Notes under the pieces: model-generated | Told to the model about the DNA's origin: nothing | Seen by the model: the letters and a program-made list of their open reading frames with translations, nothing else | The model's database searches: none | Shown: piece by piece, positions 16,652 to 25,033 of the stretch | Layout of the letters: each line of letters begins with the position of its first letter | Position numbering within the stretch: the stretch's first letter is position 1 | Position numbers and translations under genes: made by a program | NCBI GenBank assembly: GCA_937894795.1 | Contig: CALCQV010000136.1 | Span: forward strand, 1-64,000 | Source of the DNA: an uncultured Bacteroidales bacterium | GTDB lineage: Bacteria > Bacteroidota > Bacteroidia > Bacteroidales > Lentimicrobiaceae | Length of the DNA stretch: 64,000 nt | Direction of reading: 5' to 3'

Positions 16652-17095
16652 ATGGCTAAAGTAAGCGTATATCTCAATTTTACCCGCAGTACGGAAGAAG
16701 CATTTAATTTCTACAAATCAATTTTTGGAACCGAGTTTCTGGGAGATGGAATAATGCGATTCAAGGATATTCCACCCTCTGATGATATGCCTCCGTTGCC
16801 GGAAGCTGACAAGGATCTTGTTATACATGTGGCATTACCTATAATTAATGGATTTGTCCTGATGGGATCAGATGCACCTGAATCTATGGGATTTAAAGTA
16901 AATGCGGGCAACAACGTGTATATTAATCTCGAAACTGATTCTAAAGAAGAGACTAATAAGTTGTTTAAAGCTCTCTCGGCAGGAGGGAAGGTTGAACAGG
17001 AATTACAAGATATGTTTTGGGGTGCTTACTATGGAAGCTGCCGCGACAAATTTGGAGTTCAGTGGATGTTCAATTTTGACCAGCGAGGACAATAA
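16652..17095 (+). CDS. PhnB-like VOC-family protein
   Basis: This 147-residue protein has the N-terminal VYLNFTRSTEEAFNFYKSIF start and the GAYYGSCRDKFGVQW end that mark the PhnB/YycE-like branch of the VOC (glyoxalase/bleomycin-resistance) fold. Members of this branch usually lack a proven activity, although the name 3-demethylubiquinone methyltransferase is often attached to them by error. It is the second gene of the unit with the SRPBCC protein and ends before a bidirectional terminator at 17128-17156. Confidence 0.85.
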   Translation: MAKVSVYLNFTRSTEEAFNFYKSIFGTEFLGDGIMRFKDIPPSDDMPPLPEADKDLVIHVALPIINGFVLMGSDAPESMGFKVNAGNNVYINLETDSKEETNKLFKALSAGGKVEQELQDMFWGAYYGSCRDKFGVQWMFNFDQRGQ

Positions 17096-17127
17096 ATAAT
17101 AATAGTATATAGATAGTATTTAAAAAG

Positions 17128-17156
17128 AAAAGCTGCCCCTGAAAGAGGCAGCTTTT
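17128..17156. terminator. Bidirectional terminator between converging units
   Basis: A perfect 10-bp stem (AAAAGCTGCC with its complement) and a 9-nt loop have A and T flanks on both sides. It separates the VOC gene from the converging rhodanese gene. Confidence 0.8.
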
Positions 17157-17179
17157 TCCAAAGAAACACTACTAACCAG

Positions 17180-18046
17180 TTATTTAACAATCGGGTTTTC
17201 GTTTATTGATGCCCATTCTGCATAAGCACCTGCATATAATTTGACATTGCTAAATCCTGCTATTTCTTTCAATGCAATGTAAATTACTGCAGCTTTTATT
17301 CCTGTTTGACAATAAACCACTATTTCCTTTTCAGGTACAACTCCGAATTTAGCAGCAGTTTCAATAATTTGCTCTTTGGTTTTAAATGCACCGTTGGCAG
17401 TGAGGACCTCTTTAAAATTCATAAAGACTGCACCAGGCAGATGGCCATTGCTCTTCTTTGCTTTATCCATACCATCATATTCATCTTTCTCTCTTGCATC
17501 AAGCAAAACAAGTGAAGGACTATTGAGATTGCTCTTCAATGTTGCCATATCGATATTCAGATCGGGATTTATGTTTACCTCAAAAGTTGTGGCTTTGAGG
17601 GTTACAGGGGCAGTAGTCATAGGTATTCTAACTGCCTCCATCTGGGTCATATCCTTATGGAACAAGGTTACATCCGTAGCTCCAAGGTACTTAAGCACCC
17701 ACCATACACGACTATTGTATTTCTGCGAACCATCATCATAAATCACTATTTTAGAATTATTGCCAACACCTTTTTTGCCAAAAATAGATGCCAATTCTGA
17801 TGCTTCTTTAAACTGTCCTTCTATGGTGCCTTCTTTATAGAGACTTTTGTGTGGTATGTTGATAGCTCCCTGTATATGCTGTTTTGCATATACGTCAGCA
17901 GCCATTACATCTATAATTATCAGGCTTTTGTTACTTTTTAGCTCAGCTGCAAAAGTTTTGGCATCAATAATAGGTGCTTGTGCAAAAAGTGTGAATGAAA
18001 ACAAGCTGATGAACAGTACTAGTATGATATTTTTAGTTTTTTTCAT
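17180..18046 (-). CDS. Exported two-domain rhodanese (sulfurtransferase)
   Basis: This 288-residue protein has a signal peptide (residues 1-22, FAQ cleavage-like site) and two rhodanese domains. The N-terminal one has YDDGSQKYNSR where the active-site loop should be, with no cysteine, as expected for the structural half of thiosulfate sulfurtransferases. The C-terminal one has the active loop VVYCQTGIKA with the catalytic cysteine. The enzyme probably moves sulfane sulfur from thiosulfate or a persulfide in the periplasm. It lies 14 bases after the porin gene and shares a unit with a second rhodanese lipoprotein, which points to uptake and handling of reduced sulfur compounds. Confidence 0.9.
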   Translation of the reverse strand: MKKTKNIILVLFISLFSFTLFAQAPIIDAKTFAAELKSNKSLIIIDVMAADVYAKQHIQGAINIPHKSLYKEGTIEGQFKEASELASIFGKKGVGNNSKIVIYDDGSQKYNSRVWWVLKYLGATDVTLFHKDMTQMEAVRIPMTTAPVTLKATTFEVNINPDLNIDMATLKSNLNSPSLVLLDAREKDEYDGMDKAKKSNGHLPGAVFMNFKEVLTANGAFKTKEQIIETAAKFGVVPEKEIVVYCQTGIKAAVIYIALKEIAGFSNVKLYAGAYAEWASINENPIVK

Positions 18047-18060
18047 GGTAATAAATTGAA

Positions 18061-19182
18061 TTAATTGAGTTTAACCTGGATCTGTAGTTGCAGCATATCA
18101 TTTGGAATTTCATTATAATTGATTAGCTCTGTTGATGAACTCGCTTCAGATTTATACAGATAGTTTAGCTGCACTCTGGTCCAATCATTAGGGTAATAAT
18201 TAATCCCGAAAGTCATAGTTGATACGCTATAGGCTGTATGATCAAAGTTTTCAAGTTTCATGTCGGGATCATAATTTTCATACTTAATAACCGGCATAAT
18301 TTTCCATTTTGTATCATACATCAGCTGAGCAAAGTAGCCATTGCTCTCAAAATCGCCGGCAACAAGCTCAGGGGTTGAGCCACAGCCTCCTCCAATCAAC
18401 TTCGATCCTTTATCCTGACCATACATATACTCGGCCTGCAGTATGAAGTTATACTTCTTGAGTTGCAGGTCGGCACCATATCTCATCCGTTCATCTTTAT
18501 CCTTGACTGTTACATCAGGATTTTTCTTTTTGCCGGTCATGTAACTGGCACCTACACTTATCCAATCAGTGGGAGCAATTACAATACGCCCAACAATATC
18601 TTTACTTAAATCACCGTCAAATACATTTTTGCCTGTTCCGTTTGTAAAGGAGAGATACCAAGAAAGGATATTTTCCTTTTCAAGACCAAATATCTTCTTA
18701 GTTCCGGAGGTTCCACTCAACATAATACCCAGGTCACGGTCAGGTGCAGTTAATTCTTCTACCACCTTTGAGCGGTTGATAGTATAAAGATCCTGACAAC
18801 CGGTTGATAGTTCCAATCCAAATGGTTTCTTAAACTGCCCCATCGAAATTCTAAACCATGGCTTGAATCTGTTATAAGAAACAAAGGCGTCAAGAATGTA
18901 AGGACCATTTTGGAATGAGCTAAATTCAGCGAGTACATAATAGGAAAAATCATAAGGAACATTGCCTGTCAATCCCAGGCGGGCACGGCGAAAACACCAT
19001 GTTGCAGCATCTTTTGATGTACCATCAGCATTTTCTCCATTGAATTCATATCTGAACTCAGGCTGCAGATAACCAATAATCTGTGGACCGGCAGTAGATG
19101 TGGATGGTTCCATACATCCCTGGCCAAAGGAGGTTAAGGAGGTGGCAAATGCAACCATTAGAGTGAATAATATATTTTTCAT
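18061..19182 (-). CDS. Outer-membrane porin, phosphate-selective porin O/P-like
   Basis: This 373-residue protein has a signal peptide followed by an acidic/polar beta-barrel with alternating strands. The early FRRARLGLTGNVPYDFSYYV segment and the MGQFKKPFGLE segment are typical of the OprO/OprP family. The C-terminal strand ends in QLQIQVKLN, as expected for an outer-membrane barrel. In Bacteroidota such porins admit anions. Lying between two exported rhodaneses, it could admit thiosulfate or another sulfur oxyanion. The substrate is inferred from context only. Confidence 0.85.
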   Translation of the reverse strand: MKNILFTLMVAFATSLTSFGQGCMEPSTSTAGPQIIGYLQPEFRYEFNGENADGTSKDAATWCFRRARLGLTGNVPYDFSYYVLAEFSSFQNGPYILDAFVSYNRFKPWFRISMGQFKKPFGLELSTGCQDLYTINRSKVVEELTAPDRDLGIMLSGTSGTKKIFGLEKENILSWYLSFTNGTGKNVFDGDLSKDIVGRIVIAPTDWISVGASYMTGKKKNPDVTVKDKDERMRYGADLQLKKYNFILQAEYMYGQDKGSKLIGGGCGSTPELVAGDFESNGYFAQLMYDTKWKIMPVIKYENYDPDMKLENFDHTAYSVSTMTFGINYYPNDWTRVQLNYLYKSEASSSTELINYNEIPNDMLQLQIQVKLN

Positions 19183-19254
19183 CTGAATATTGTTTAAAGG
19201 TTAATACAGGAGGAGCTTTTACACCCCTCCCGTATCAATTATTTGATAATTAGT

Positions 19255-20259
19255 TTAATCTGTTACTACAGGCCAATTCTTGGCACCTTTGTAAACAGCT
19301 TTACCGTTGGCTTTTAACTGATCATAAACCAGTCGGTTGGCTCCAAAACCTATACCTTTTGTTTTGTAGCCTAGTACATTCATCCAGAATGATGCTATAC
19401 TTGAAGTTTGTCCGGTGTAACAATAAATCATTGCATCTTTTGTAGGATCAAATGTTTTTACAAGGTCACCTGCCAAAGAAATTACAGGCGTGTTGTATGC
19501 TCCATTGAAATGACCAAAGGCTGTATAATCAGCTGCAGGCCAGTAATTGTGAATTTGATAATTAGAAGGATTAGCTAAAATTTCATCAGCCGAACCAAGA
19601 GTAAAGCCTTCATCAAGTACTGCCTGAACGCGTTCCTTAAGAATAGCAGCGCCATCTGTAGCTGTTGATGTCCAAACAGGTTCGGTAAATGAACCGGCTG
19701 CAGGTGCAGCAGTAGTTACCCAGTTGGCATTACCAACAGCGATATTACCATTTGACTGTGTTTCAATTCCGCACTTTGCTACCCATGGTGCTTTGAAGTT
19801 TGAATTCCATCCTGCCATACCCCATTTTAGAACAACAGCATCCTCAAATCCTGATAAGCGCAATGCCATTACAGCCTGTCCTGCTGTTTGACCGGTAAAG
19901 CAAACAACAACGATAGGTTTGTCGGTATAATTGGCGGCGGTAGTAACCACATCCTTTAATGGGACATTGATTGCATTTTTGATATGTCCGGCGGCATAGT
20001 CTGCTGCAGGACGAATGTCAAATACATAATGAGTTGGGATGGTTCCTGTTACTGAGTCAATTACACCGCCCATGGTTGTTGATTTAGGGTCAATGATCCA
20101 ATTCTTGGCTAAATCAGGAAGATCAAGGTTGTTTGTAACAATGTAGGTTTTAAGGGTGGTGTAAGCATTTACTGCATCCGGCTCGTCTTTTTTACAGGAT
20201 GACATCATTAATACCGGCACTAGTGCCAATAATACGGCAATGTTTAAAATCTTTTTCAT
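19255..20259 (-). CDS. Lipoprotein with two rhodanese domains, both with active-site cysteine
   Basis: This 334-residue protein has a lipoprotein signal (SSCKK lipobox). Its first rhodanese domain has the loop VCFTGQTAGQA and its second has YCYTGQTSS, so both halves keep the cysteine. That differs from classic two-domain thiosulfate sulfurtransferases, in which only one half is active. The CxTGQT loop is a recognised rhodanese variant. It is the first gene of the unit (72 bases before the porin) and is transcribed from a -7 box at 20325-20332, divergent from a Crp/Fnr-type regulator. It probably acts in the periplasm on sulfur compounds entering through the porin. Confidence 0.87.
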   Translation of the reverse strand: MKKILNIAVLLALVPVLMMSSCKKDEPDAVNAYTTLKTYIVTNNLDLPDLAKNWIIDPKSTTMGGVIDSVTGTIPTHYVFDIRPAADYAAGHIKNAINVPLKDVVTTAANYTDKPIVVVCFTGQTAGQAVMALRLSGFEDAVVLKWGMAGWNSNFKAPWVAKCGIETQSNGNIAVGNANWVTTAAPAAGSFTEPVWTSTATDGAAILKERVQAVLDEGFTLGSADEILANPSNYQIHNYWPAADYTAFGHFNGAYNTPVISLAGDLVKTFDPTKDAMIYCYTGQTSSIASFWMNVLGYKTKGIGFGANRLVYDQLKANGKAVYKGAKNWPVVTD

Positions 20260-20324
20260 AGTAGTGTTTGATTGTTTGTTAGTATTTTACTGGTTTATGA
20301 AAATCAAAACCGACTTTCAAATCG

Positions 20325-20332
20325 CAAATCTA
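20325..20332 (-). promoter_or_regulatory. -7 promoter box (TAGATTTG) for the rhodanese-porin unit
   Basis: The minus strand reads TAGATTTG, matching TAnnTTTG, 66 bases before the lipoprotein gene. The box lies close to the repeats at 20381-20411. Confidence 0.5.
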
Positions 20333-20380
20333 TGGTATAGTGAACATTACCTTATAGTTGCAAAAAGGAGATACCTTGGT

Positions 20381-20411
20381 TAAAAAACTGCCATGCGTCA
20401 ATAAAAAACTG
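20381..20411. promoter_or_regulatory. Direct repeats TAAAAAACTG, 21 bp apart
   Basis: Identical 10-base repeats start at 20381 and 20402, two helical turns apart, in the divergent gap between the rhodanese unit and the Crp/Fnr gene. They could be regulator binding sites. They do not match the CRP or FNR palindromes. Confidence 0.35.
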
Positions 20412-20473
20412 ATGCACATCATAAAAGAGTATGTCATTTGTTGTATTTTTATCCTCTGAATTAAAATTGGTAT

Positions 20474-21166
20474 ATGACAACATCCGGCGCAGAGACTTGT
20501 GTATCTTTTGTTTATGAAGTTTCATGTTTTGATTTGCTGACAAATGAAGAACGTGAATTAATTTATTCATCTTCTGCACTGGTCAATTATAAAAAGGGTG
20601 AGATAATCTGCAAACAGGGCTCCTTTGCCTCTAATATTATGTATGTAGAAAAGGGTCTGGTAAAAGTTTATCTGGAAGGACCACCTAAAGATTTGATTCT
20701 TACAATAACTCCTCAATTTAATCTACTTGGTTTGCAGGCGCTCTTTGAAGGGAACAATAAGTTTCTTTACAGTATCAGCACCTATACGGATACGGCAGTC
20801 AGGATGATTGATATTCAGGTGTTCAAACAAATACTCAGGCAAAATCCCTTATTCAGTTATAGAATTCTGAATATTCTGAATGAATCTACCGCTCAATCTT
20901 ACGGTCGTTTCTTTAGCCTTACTCAAAAACAAGGTGCCGGCCGATTGGCTGATATACTCCTGTGCCTTTCCCGGCGAATATTTAAAGCTGACTCCTTTGA
21001 ACTTCCTCTATCACGAAGCGACTTGAGTGATCTAACCTGTATGTCGACCGAAAGCGTGATTCGCATTATGAAAGAATTCAAAGATGACAACATCATTGAG
21101 AACAAAAACAAGTCGGTATCACTTATTGATGTTCAGAGGTTGGAACGTATCAGCCTGAACGGCTAA
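20474..21166 (+). CDS. Crp/Fnr-family transcription regulator
   Basis: This 230-residue protein has an N-terminal cyclic-nucleotide-binding-type beta-roll (about residues 17-130, with GEIICKQGSFASNIMYVEKG) and a C-terminal HTH_Crp domain (about residues 150-225, recognition helix near LSDLTCMSTESVIRIMKEF). Three cysteines lie in the first 45 residues, but the FNR [4Fe-4S] spacing is not present. The effector is therefore unknown and could be a redox or sulfur signal. It is divergent from the rhodanese-porin-rhodanese unit, so it is the obvious candidate regulator of that unit. Confidence 0.9.
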   Translation: MTTSGAETCVSFVYEVSCFDLLTNEERELIYSSSALVNYKKGEIICKQGSFASNIMYVEKGLVKVYLEGPPKDLILTITPQFNLLGLQALFEGNNKFLYSISTYTDTAVRMIDIQVFKQILRQNPLFSYRILNILNESTAQSYGRFFSLTQKQGAGRLADILLCLSRRIFKADSFELPLSRSDLSDLTCMSTESVIRIMKEFKDDNIIENKNKSVSLIDVQRLERISLNG

Positions 21167-21283
21167 ATGTCTTGCTCAAGTATTATTAATGCTTGTATTT
21201 AAAAGATTCTTACCACTGCCATCTAATCCTGTTGATAGGCTGTTACAATTATAAGCAGGTCTTCATGGTTTAAGCAAATTGTA

Positions 21284-22159
21284 CTATTCCCCTTTTCTTT
21301 GATAAATTCTTATATAATCCACTTCCATTAACGCGGGAAACCTGGTTTCCAAATCGGGTGATTTGGTAAATGGCGTATTTTGATTTCCAACACCCATTCC
21401 AACAATTAAATAGAGTTTTTCGTTATCAGGCGGAAACACTGGTTGAATGGTTTGTTTTCGCTTTTTGGTACCACATTTTCTAGGATTCTTGCCTCTTAGA
21501 TTGGCATATTTGCATAATGTCCATACCTCATGATCATCAAAGAAGAATTTGATATAATTCGTATCCCATTCCATTCCATATACATGGAAATCTGCAGTAA
21601 TGTCAGTTTTTACATTATTCCTGTTGTGAACCATTTTTTTTATCAGCCAGTTGTGAACAGTAGTATGATACCGCCTTGGGTTTTGCATACCACCCTCCAT
21701 TATATCAACTTCAGCAGAGATCTGGCCAAATGTCCATAAAGCAGGCCAAAATCCTTGTCCGGGAGGGAATTTACATCTTATCTCATATCTGCCATGACCA
21801 AATGGAGCTCTTGAATGGATTATTCCTGATGTATAATCGCGTTGCAGATCAAACCAGGTAGCTGATTCACGCTTAGCAACAATGTTGAGCATTCCTCCGG
21901 TAACTACTACATTCCTGTCAAGGAATACCTGTCCTTCATCACCATGGGTTCTGCAAAAAGAGCATTGGTCACTCCCGTCGTTGGTATATGGAAACCATGT
22001 TATCCATTTCTCTTTGTCAAGCTCTGAGCCATTAAACTCATCTGAAAAGGTCAACTCCCACCCATCTCTTGTAATGGGGGTTCTCATGGTAACTGTTTGC
22101 GATTGAATTGCATTTGCAACCAGAAGAAACATGCAAATAATATTAAGTTTTTTAAGCAT
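21284..22159 (-). CDS. Glycoside hydrolase family 16 protein (beta-glucanase-like)
   Basis: This 291-residue protein has a signal peptide (residues 1-20) and a GH16 jelly-roll. The catalytic ExDxxE motif appears as EVDIMEG, preceded by the conserved FPPGQGFWPALWTFG segment and followed by FHVYGMEWD. GH16 enzymes cleave beta-1,3 or mixed beta-glucans, agarose or porphyran, and the exact substrate cannot be read from the motif. It is adjacent to a membrane acyltransferase and a GH144-like enzyme, which suggests secreted or periplasmic glucan turnover. Confidence 0.93.
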   Translation of the reverse strand: MLKKLNIICMFLLVANAIQSQTVTMRTPITRDGWELTFSDEFNGSELDKEKWITWFPYTNDGSDQCSFCRTHGDEGQVFLDRNVVVTGGMLNIVAKRESATWFDLQRDYTSGIIHSRAPFGHGRYEIRCKFPPGQGFWPALWTFGQISAEVDIMEGGMQNPRRYHTTVHNWLIKKMVHNRNNVKTDITADFHVYGMEWDTNYIKFFFDDHEVWTLCKYANLRGKNPRKCGTKKRKQTIQPVFPPDNEKLYLIVGMGVGNQNTPFTKSPDLETRFPALMEVDYIRIYQRKGE

Positions 22160-22221
22160 AAATTCTTAGTTAGGAATCCTAAAGTTACCAAATGTTAGGA
22201 GTAGTTATAACAATAATGGTA

Positions 22222-23271
22222 TTATTCAGTGGTTAAGTCTTTAAAGAATTCAATAATCAGGCTTCGCTTGTTCCATAGCCATACAAGTATTGATGAAAGA
22301 ACTGTAATACCGGCAAACCAGAAGACAAGGCTTGCTGTTGGCTGTGTTTTATAAAGTGATGTAGCCAGATTTCCTATAAATAGCCATTGTATGACATAAA
22401 AGGTTGTCACATTCTTGCCTACCCAACTTAAGTACCTCACCAATAAGTTATCCTTTGATAGTATTCTGATCAGGAAGTAAATACCATTTACAACTGTAAC
22501 CAGAAACGATACAGACCATACATAGAATAAAATTCCATGATGATAATATAAAGGCAGATTGGCAGATATTCTGAATCCATGACCCCATAGTAATAGGGTA
22601 ACTGTTGAAGATATTAAAAGTATATAGGGTTTATTGAATAAAGTATTGGTTATGTTTGGGTGTTTACTGTAAAAAATGCCTGCTGCTGTGCCCAATAGGG
22701 GGTAGCCAAGCCATGGTATTACGGGAAAATATGACCACCAACTGTTGCTATGAATATATGCCAATAAATATTTGCCCGTTACTGAGTTACTCTGACAAAC
22801 AGGTATTATATCACTAAATAAGGGGATTAGAAATGCTGCGATCAAAAATGGCAACGCATAGCCACGAAACAATTTCACACATAAAGCTATGATTACAATT
22901 GATATCCCGGCAAGAAACAGGATATCTACACCAAATAAATATGGCAAAGGATCCAATTGAATGGAGGCAAGTAATATTCTGTAAAATAGATGAAAGTTGA
23001 TCCCGATATTCAAAAGAAAGCCCCAAAAAATCAGCTTTAGACCTCGTAATAGTAACTTACGGGTATTATAGTTTATATAACCTATAAAGAATCCCATCAC
23101 TACCATAAAAAGCGGTGCAGCCGGCACTCCTCCCAATACAAGTGATACCCTACCGGGAAGGCTTTGATAGAATTCCTGTGTGGTAAAGAGTTCTGTAATG
23201 TGTACTTGTATCATCAACAGCACTGCTATACCCTTGAGCAGATCAGCCAATATAAACCTTGCTGTAGTCAT
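22222..23271 (-). CDS. Polytopic membrane acyltransferase (acyltransferase-3/HGSNAT-like)
   Basis: This 349-residue protein has about ten hydrophobic helices. The N-terminus DLLKGIAVLLMIQVHITELF has the Arg/Lys-Gly and His arrangement typical of membrane acyltransferases of the Acyl_transf_3, OpgC and HGSNAT (DUF1624) superfamily, with the catalytic-type His in the first helix. Such proteins carry acyl groups across the membrane onto sugars. Its position between GH16 and GH144-like genes suggests glycan acylation. A gap of 62 bases to GH16 on the same strand makes co-transcription possible. The sub-family is uncertain. Confidence 0.7.
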   Translation of the reverse strand: MTTARFILADLLKGIAVLLMIQVHITELFTTQEFYQSLPGRVSLVLGGVPAAPLFMVVMGFFIGYINYNTRKLLLRGLKLIFWGFLLNIGINFHLFYRILLASIQLDPLPYLFGVDILFLAGISIVIIALCVKLFRGYALPFLIAAFLIPLFSDIIPVCQSNSVTGKYLLAYIHSNSWWSYFPVIPWLGYPLLGTAAGIFYSKHPNITNTLFNKPYILLISSTVTLLLWGHGFRISANLPLYYHHGILFYVWSVSFLVTVVNGIYFLIRILSKDNLLVRYLSWVGKNVTTFYVIQWLFIGNLATSLYKTQPTASLVFWFAGITVLSSILVWLWNKRSLIIEFFKDLTTE

Positions 23272-23312
23272 TCAAATTTATTTCTGTGAATTGCAAAATA
23301 TGATACCATTAG

Positions 23313-23320
23313 CAAACTTA
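23313..23320 (-). promoter_or_regulatory. -7 promoter box (TAAGTTTG) for the acyltransferase-GH16 pair
   Basis: The minus strand reads TAAGTTTG about 42 bases before the acyltransferase ATG. Another match at 23273-23280 is too close to the start codon to serve it. Confidence 0.4.
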
Positions 23321-23399
23321 ATGAATTCAAACGGCAATAATTCATTATTTTTGATCAGGTAACCGGTTTTCTTTCTGTGAATTACATCTTTAATCAAAA

Positions 23400-24833
23400 A
23401 TGAAGACAATGCAAAGATATTTTACAATAATTCTATTGTTGCTGTCGGCTGGTAACTTGGTCATTGCTCAGACAGATAAGGGCAGTTCAAAGGTTGAAAG
23501 AACTTCAATACCAAAGGTGGGGATAATTCAAAATCTATCAGATTCCGCTTTACTGGAAATTGTTCAGCGCCAAACTTTCAGGTATTTTTGGCATAATGCG
23601 CATCCGGTAAGCGGACTGGCATTGGAAAGGAGTGATACCGTGCTGGCTGAACACTACTGGGATTATATAAATGAGGCATGGGATGAACCCAACTTCAGCA
23701 GAACAATTTTTGGACCAAATGCATGTGCTATTGGTGGAACAGGCTTTGGTATAATGGGGACCATTGTTGCCGTTGAGAGAGAGTGGATAGGCAGGGATAC
23801 TGCAGTTCGCAGGCTTATAAAGATTGCTGATTTTTTGGCAAATGCCGACTGCTTTCATGGCATTTATCCTCACTTCATGGATGGAAGAACGGGTAAGACC
23901 ATTAAATTCGACCGATTGGATGATGGAGCTGATCTGGTTGAGACATCATACCTGCTTATGGGATTTCTATGCGCCCGGGAGTATTTTAACCGTGATGTCC
24001 CAATGGAAACATACCTTCGAAATAGAATTACAAAAATGTGGAATGTTGCCAACTGGAACTGGCATACAAACGGCAAGAACCTGCTTTATTGGCATTGGAG
24101 TCCCAATAACGGATTTGATATGAACTTTCCAATATGGGGATATAATGAATGCCTTATCACTTACATCATGGCAGCTTCCGCTCCATTTCATTCCATTTCA
24201 AAAGATGTTTATGATGGCTCGTGGACCGGAAGCGCCGGTTTCAACAATGGGAAAGAATATTATGGAATACGTTTGCCCTTAGGTAATTATGAGAAAGGAG
24301 GGCCTCTTTTCTTTGAGCAATATACTTTTCTGGGTATTGATCCGCATGACCTGGTTGACTCTATAGGTATAAATTATTTTGATCAGGCACGAAACCATAC
24401 TTTAATAAACCGGGCACATTGTATTGAAAACCCGCATAAATATGCAGGTTATGGTCCCGATTGCTGGGGTCTCACCGCGGGTGATAGCTATAAAGGATAT
24501 GTTGCCCATTGCCCCGAAGTTGACCTCGGAGTGATACAGCCAACTGCAGCTATCTCATCAATAGCCTTTACCCCTAATTATTCAATGAAAGCAATCAGGC
24601 ACTTTTATTATAAGTTGGGTGATAAAATCTGGGGTGATTACGGATTTACCGATGGTTTCAGTGAAACCCATAACTGGTATGCAAAAAGTAACCTGGCTAT
24701 TGATCAGGGACCAATTGTAGTAATGATTGAAAATTACCGCACAGGCTTATTGTGGGAGTTATTCATGGGCATACCAGATATTCAGAATGGGCTTAAAAAG
24801 TTAGGTTTTACAGGTAATTGGATACAAAGATAG
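23400..24833 (+). CDS. GH144-like glucoamylase-family enzyme (putative beta-1,2-glucan hydrolase)
   Basis: This 477-residue protein has a signal peptide (residues 1-23) and one (alpha/alpha)6-barrel domain. The RQTFRYFWHNAHPVSGLALERS start, the GTGFGIMGTIVAVERE helix and the DDGADLVETSYLLMG segment are typical of the glycoamylase-like family that includes GH144 endo-beta-1,2-glucanases of Bacteroidota. The family name glucoamylase is historical. It is divergent from the acyltransferase-GH16 pair, and together these genes suggest processing of a beta-glucan that may be acylated. Confidence 0.85.
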   Translation: MKTMQRYFTIILLLLSAGNLVIAQTDKGSSKVERTSIPKVGIIQNLSDSALLEIVQRQTFRYFWHNAHPVSGLALERSDTVLAEHYWDYINEAWDEPNFSRTIFGPNACAIGGTGFGIMGTIVAVEREWIGRDTAVRRLIKIADFLANADCFHGIYPHFMDGRTGKTIKFDRLDDGADLVETSYLLMGFLCAREYFNRDVPMETYLRNRITKMWNVANWNWHTNGKNLLYWHWSPNNGFDMNFPIWGYNECLITYIMAASAPFHSISKDVYDGSWTGSAGFNNGKEYYGIRLPLGNYEKGGPLFFEQYTFLGIDPHDLVDSIGINYFDQARNHTLINRAHCIENPHKYAGYGPDCWGLTAGDSYKGYVAHCPEVDLGVIQPTAAISSIAFTPNYSMKAIRHFYYKLGDKIWGDYGFTDGFSETHNWYAKSNLAIDQGPIVVMIENYRTGLLWELFMGIPDIQNGLKKLGFTGNWIQR

Positions 24834-25033
24834 TGGAGTGCAGCGGTTGTTGATTGATGGAGTGTGTTTGAGCCCCTATCCACTATAGTTAGCTGATCTT
24901 ACCCGAGCGACAAGCCAATGTAACAGTTAATAGTTTTGAATCCATTGAAAAATCTGCACTTTTCAATGGTGTTGAGTTTTAAGATATTTTTACCTTTACA
25001 TCGCAAACCAATAACCAATTAAACATTGTGAAT

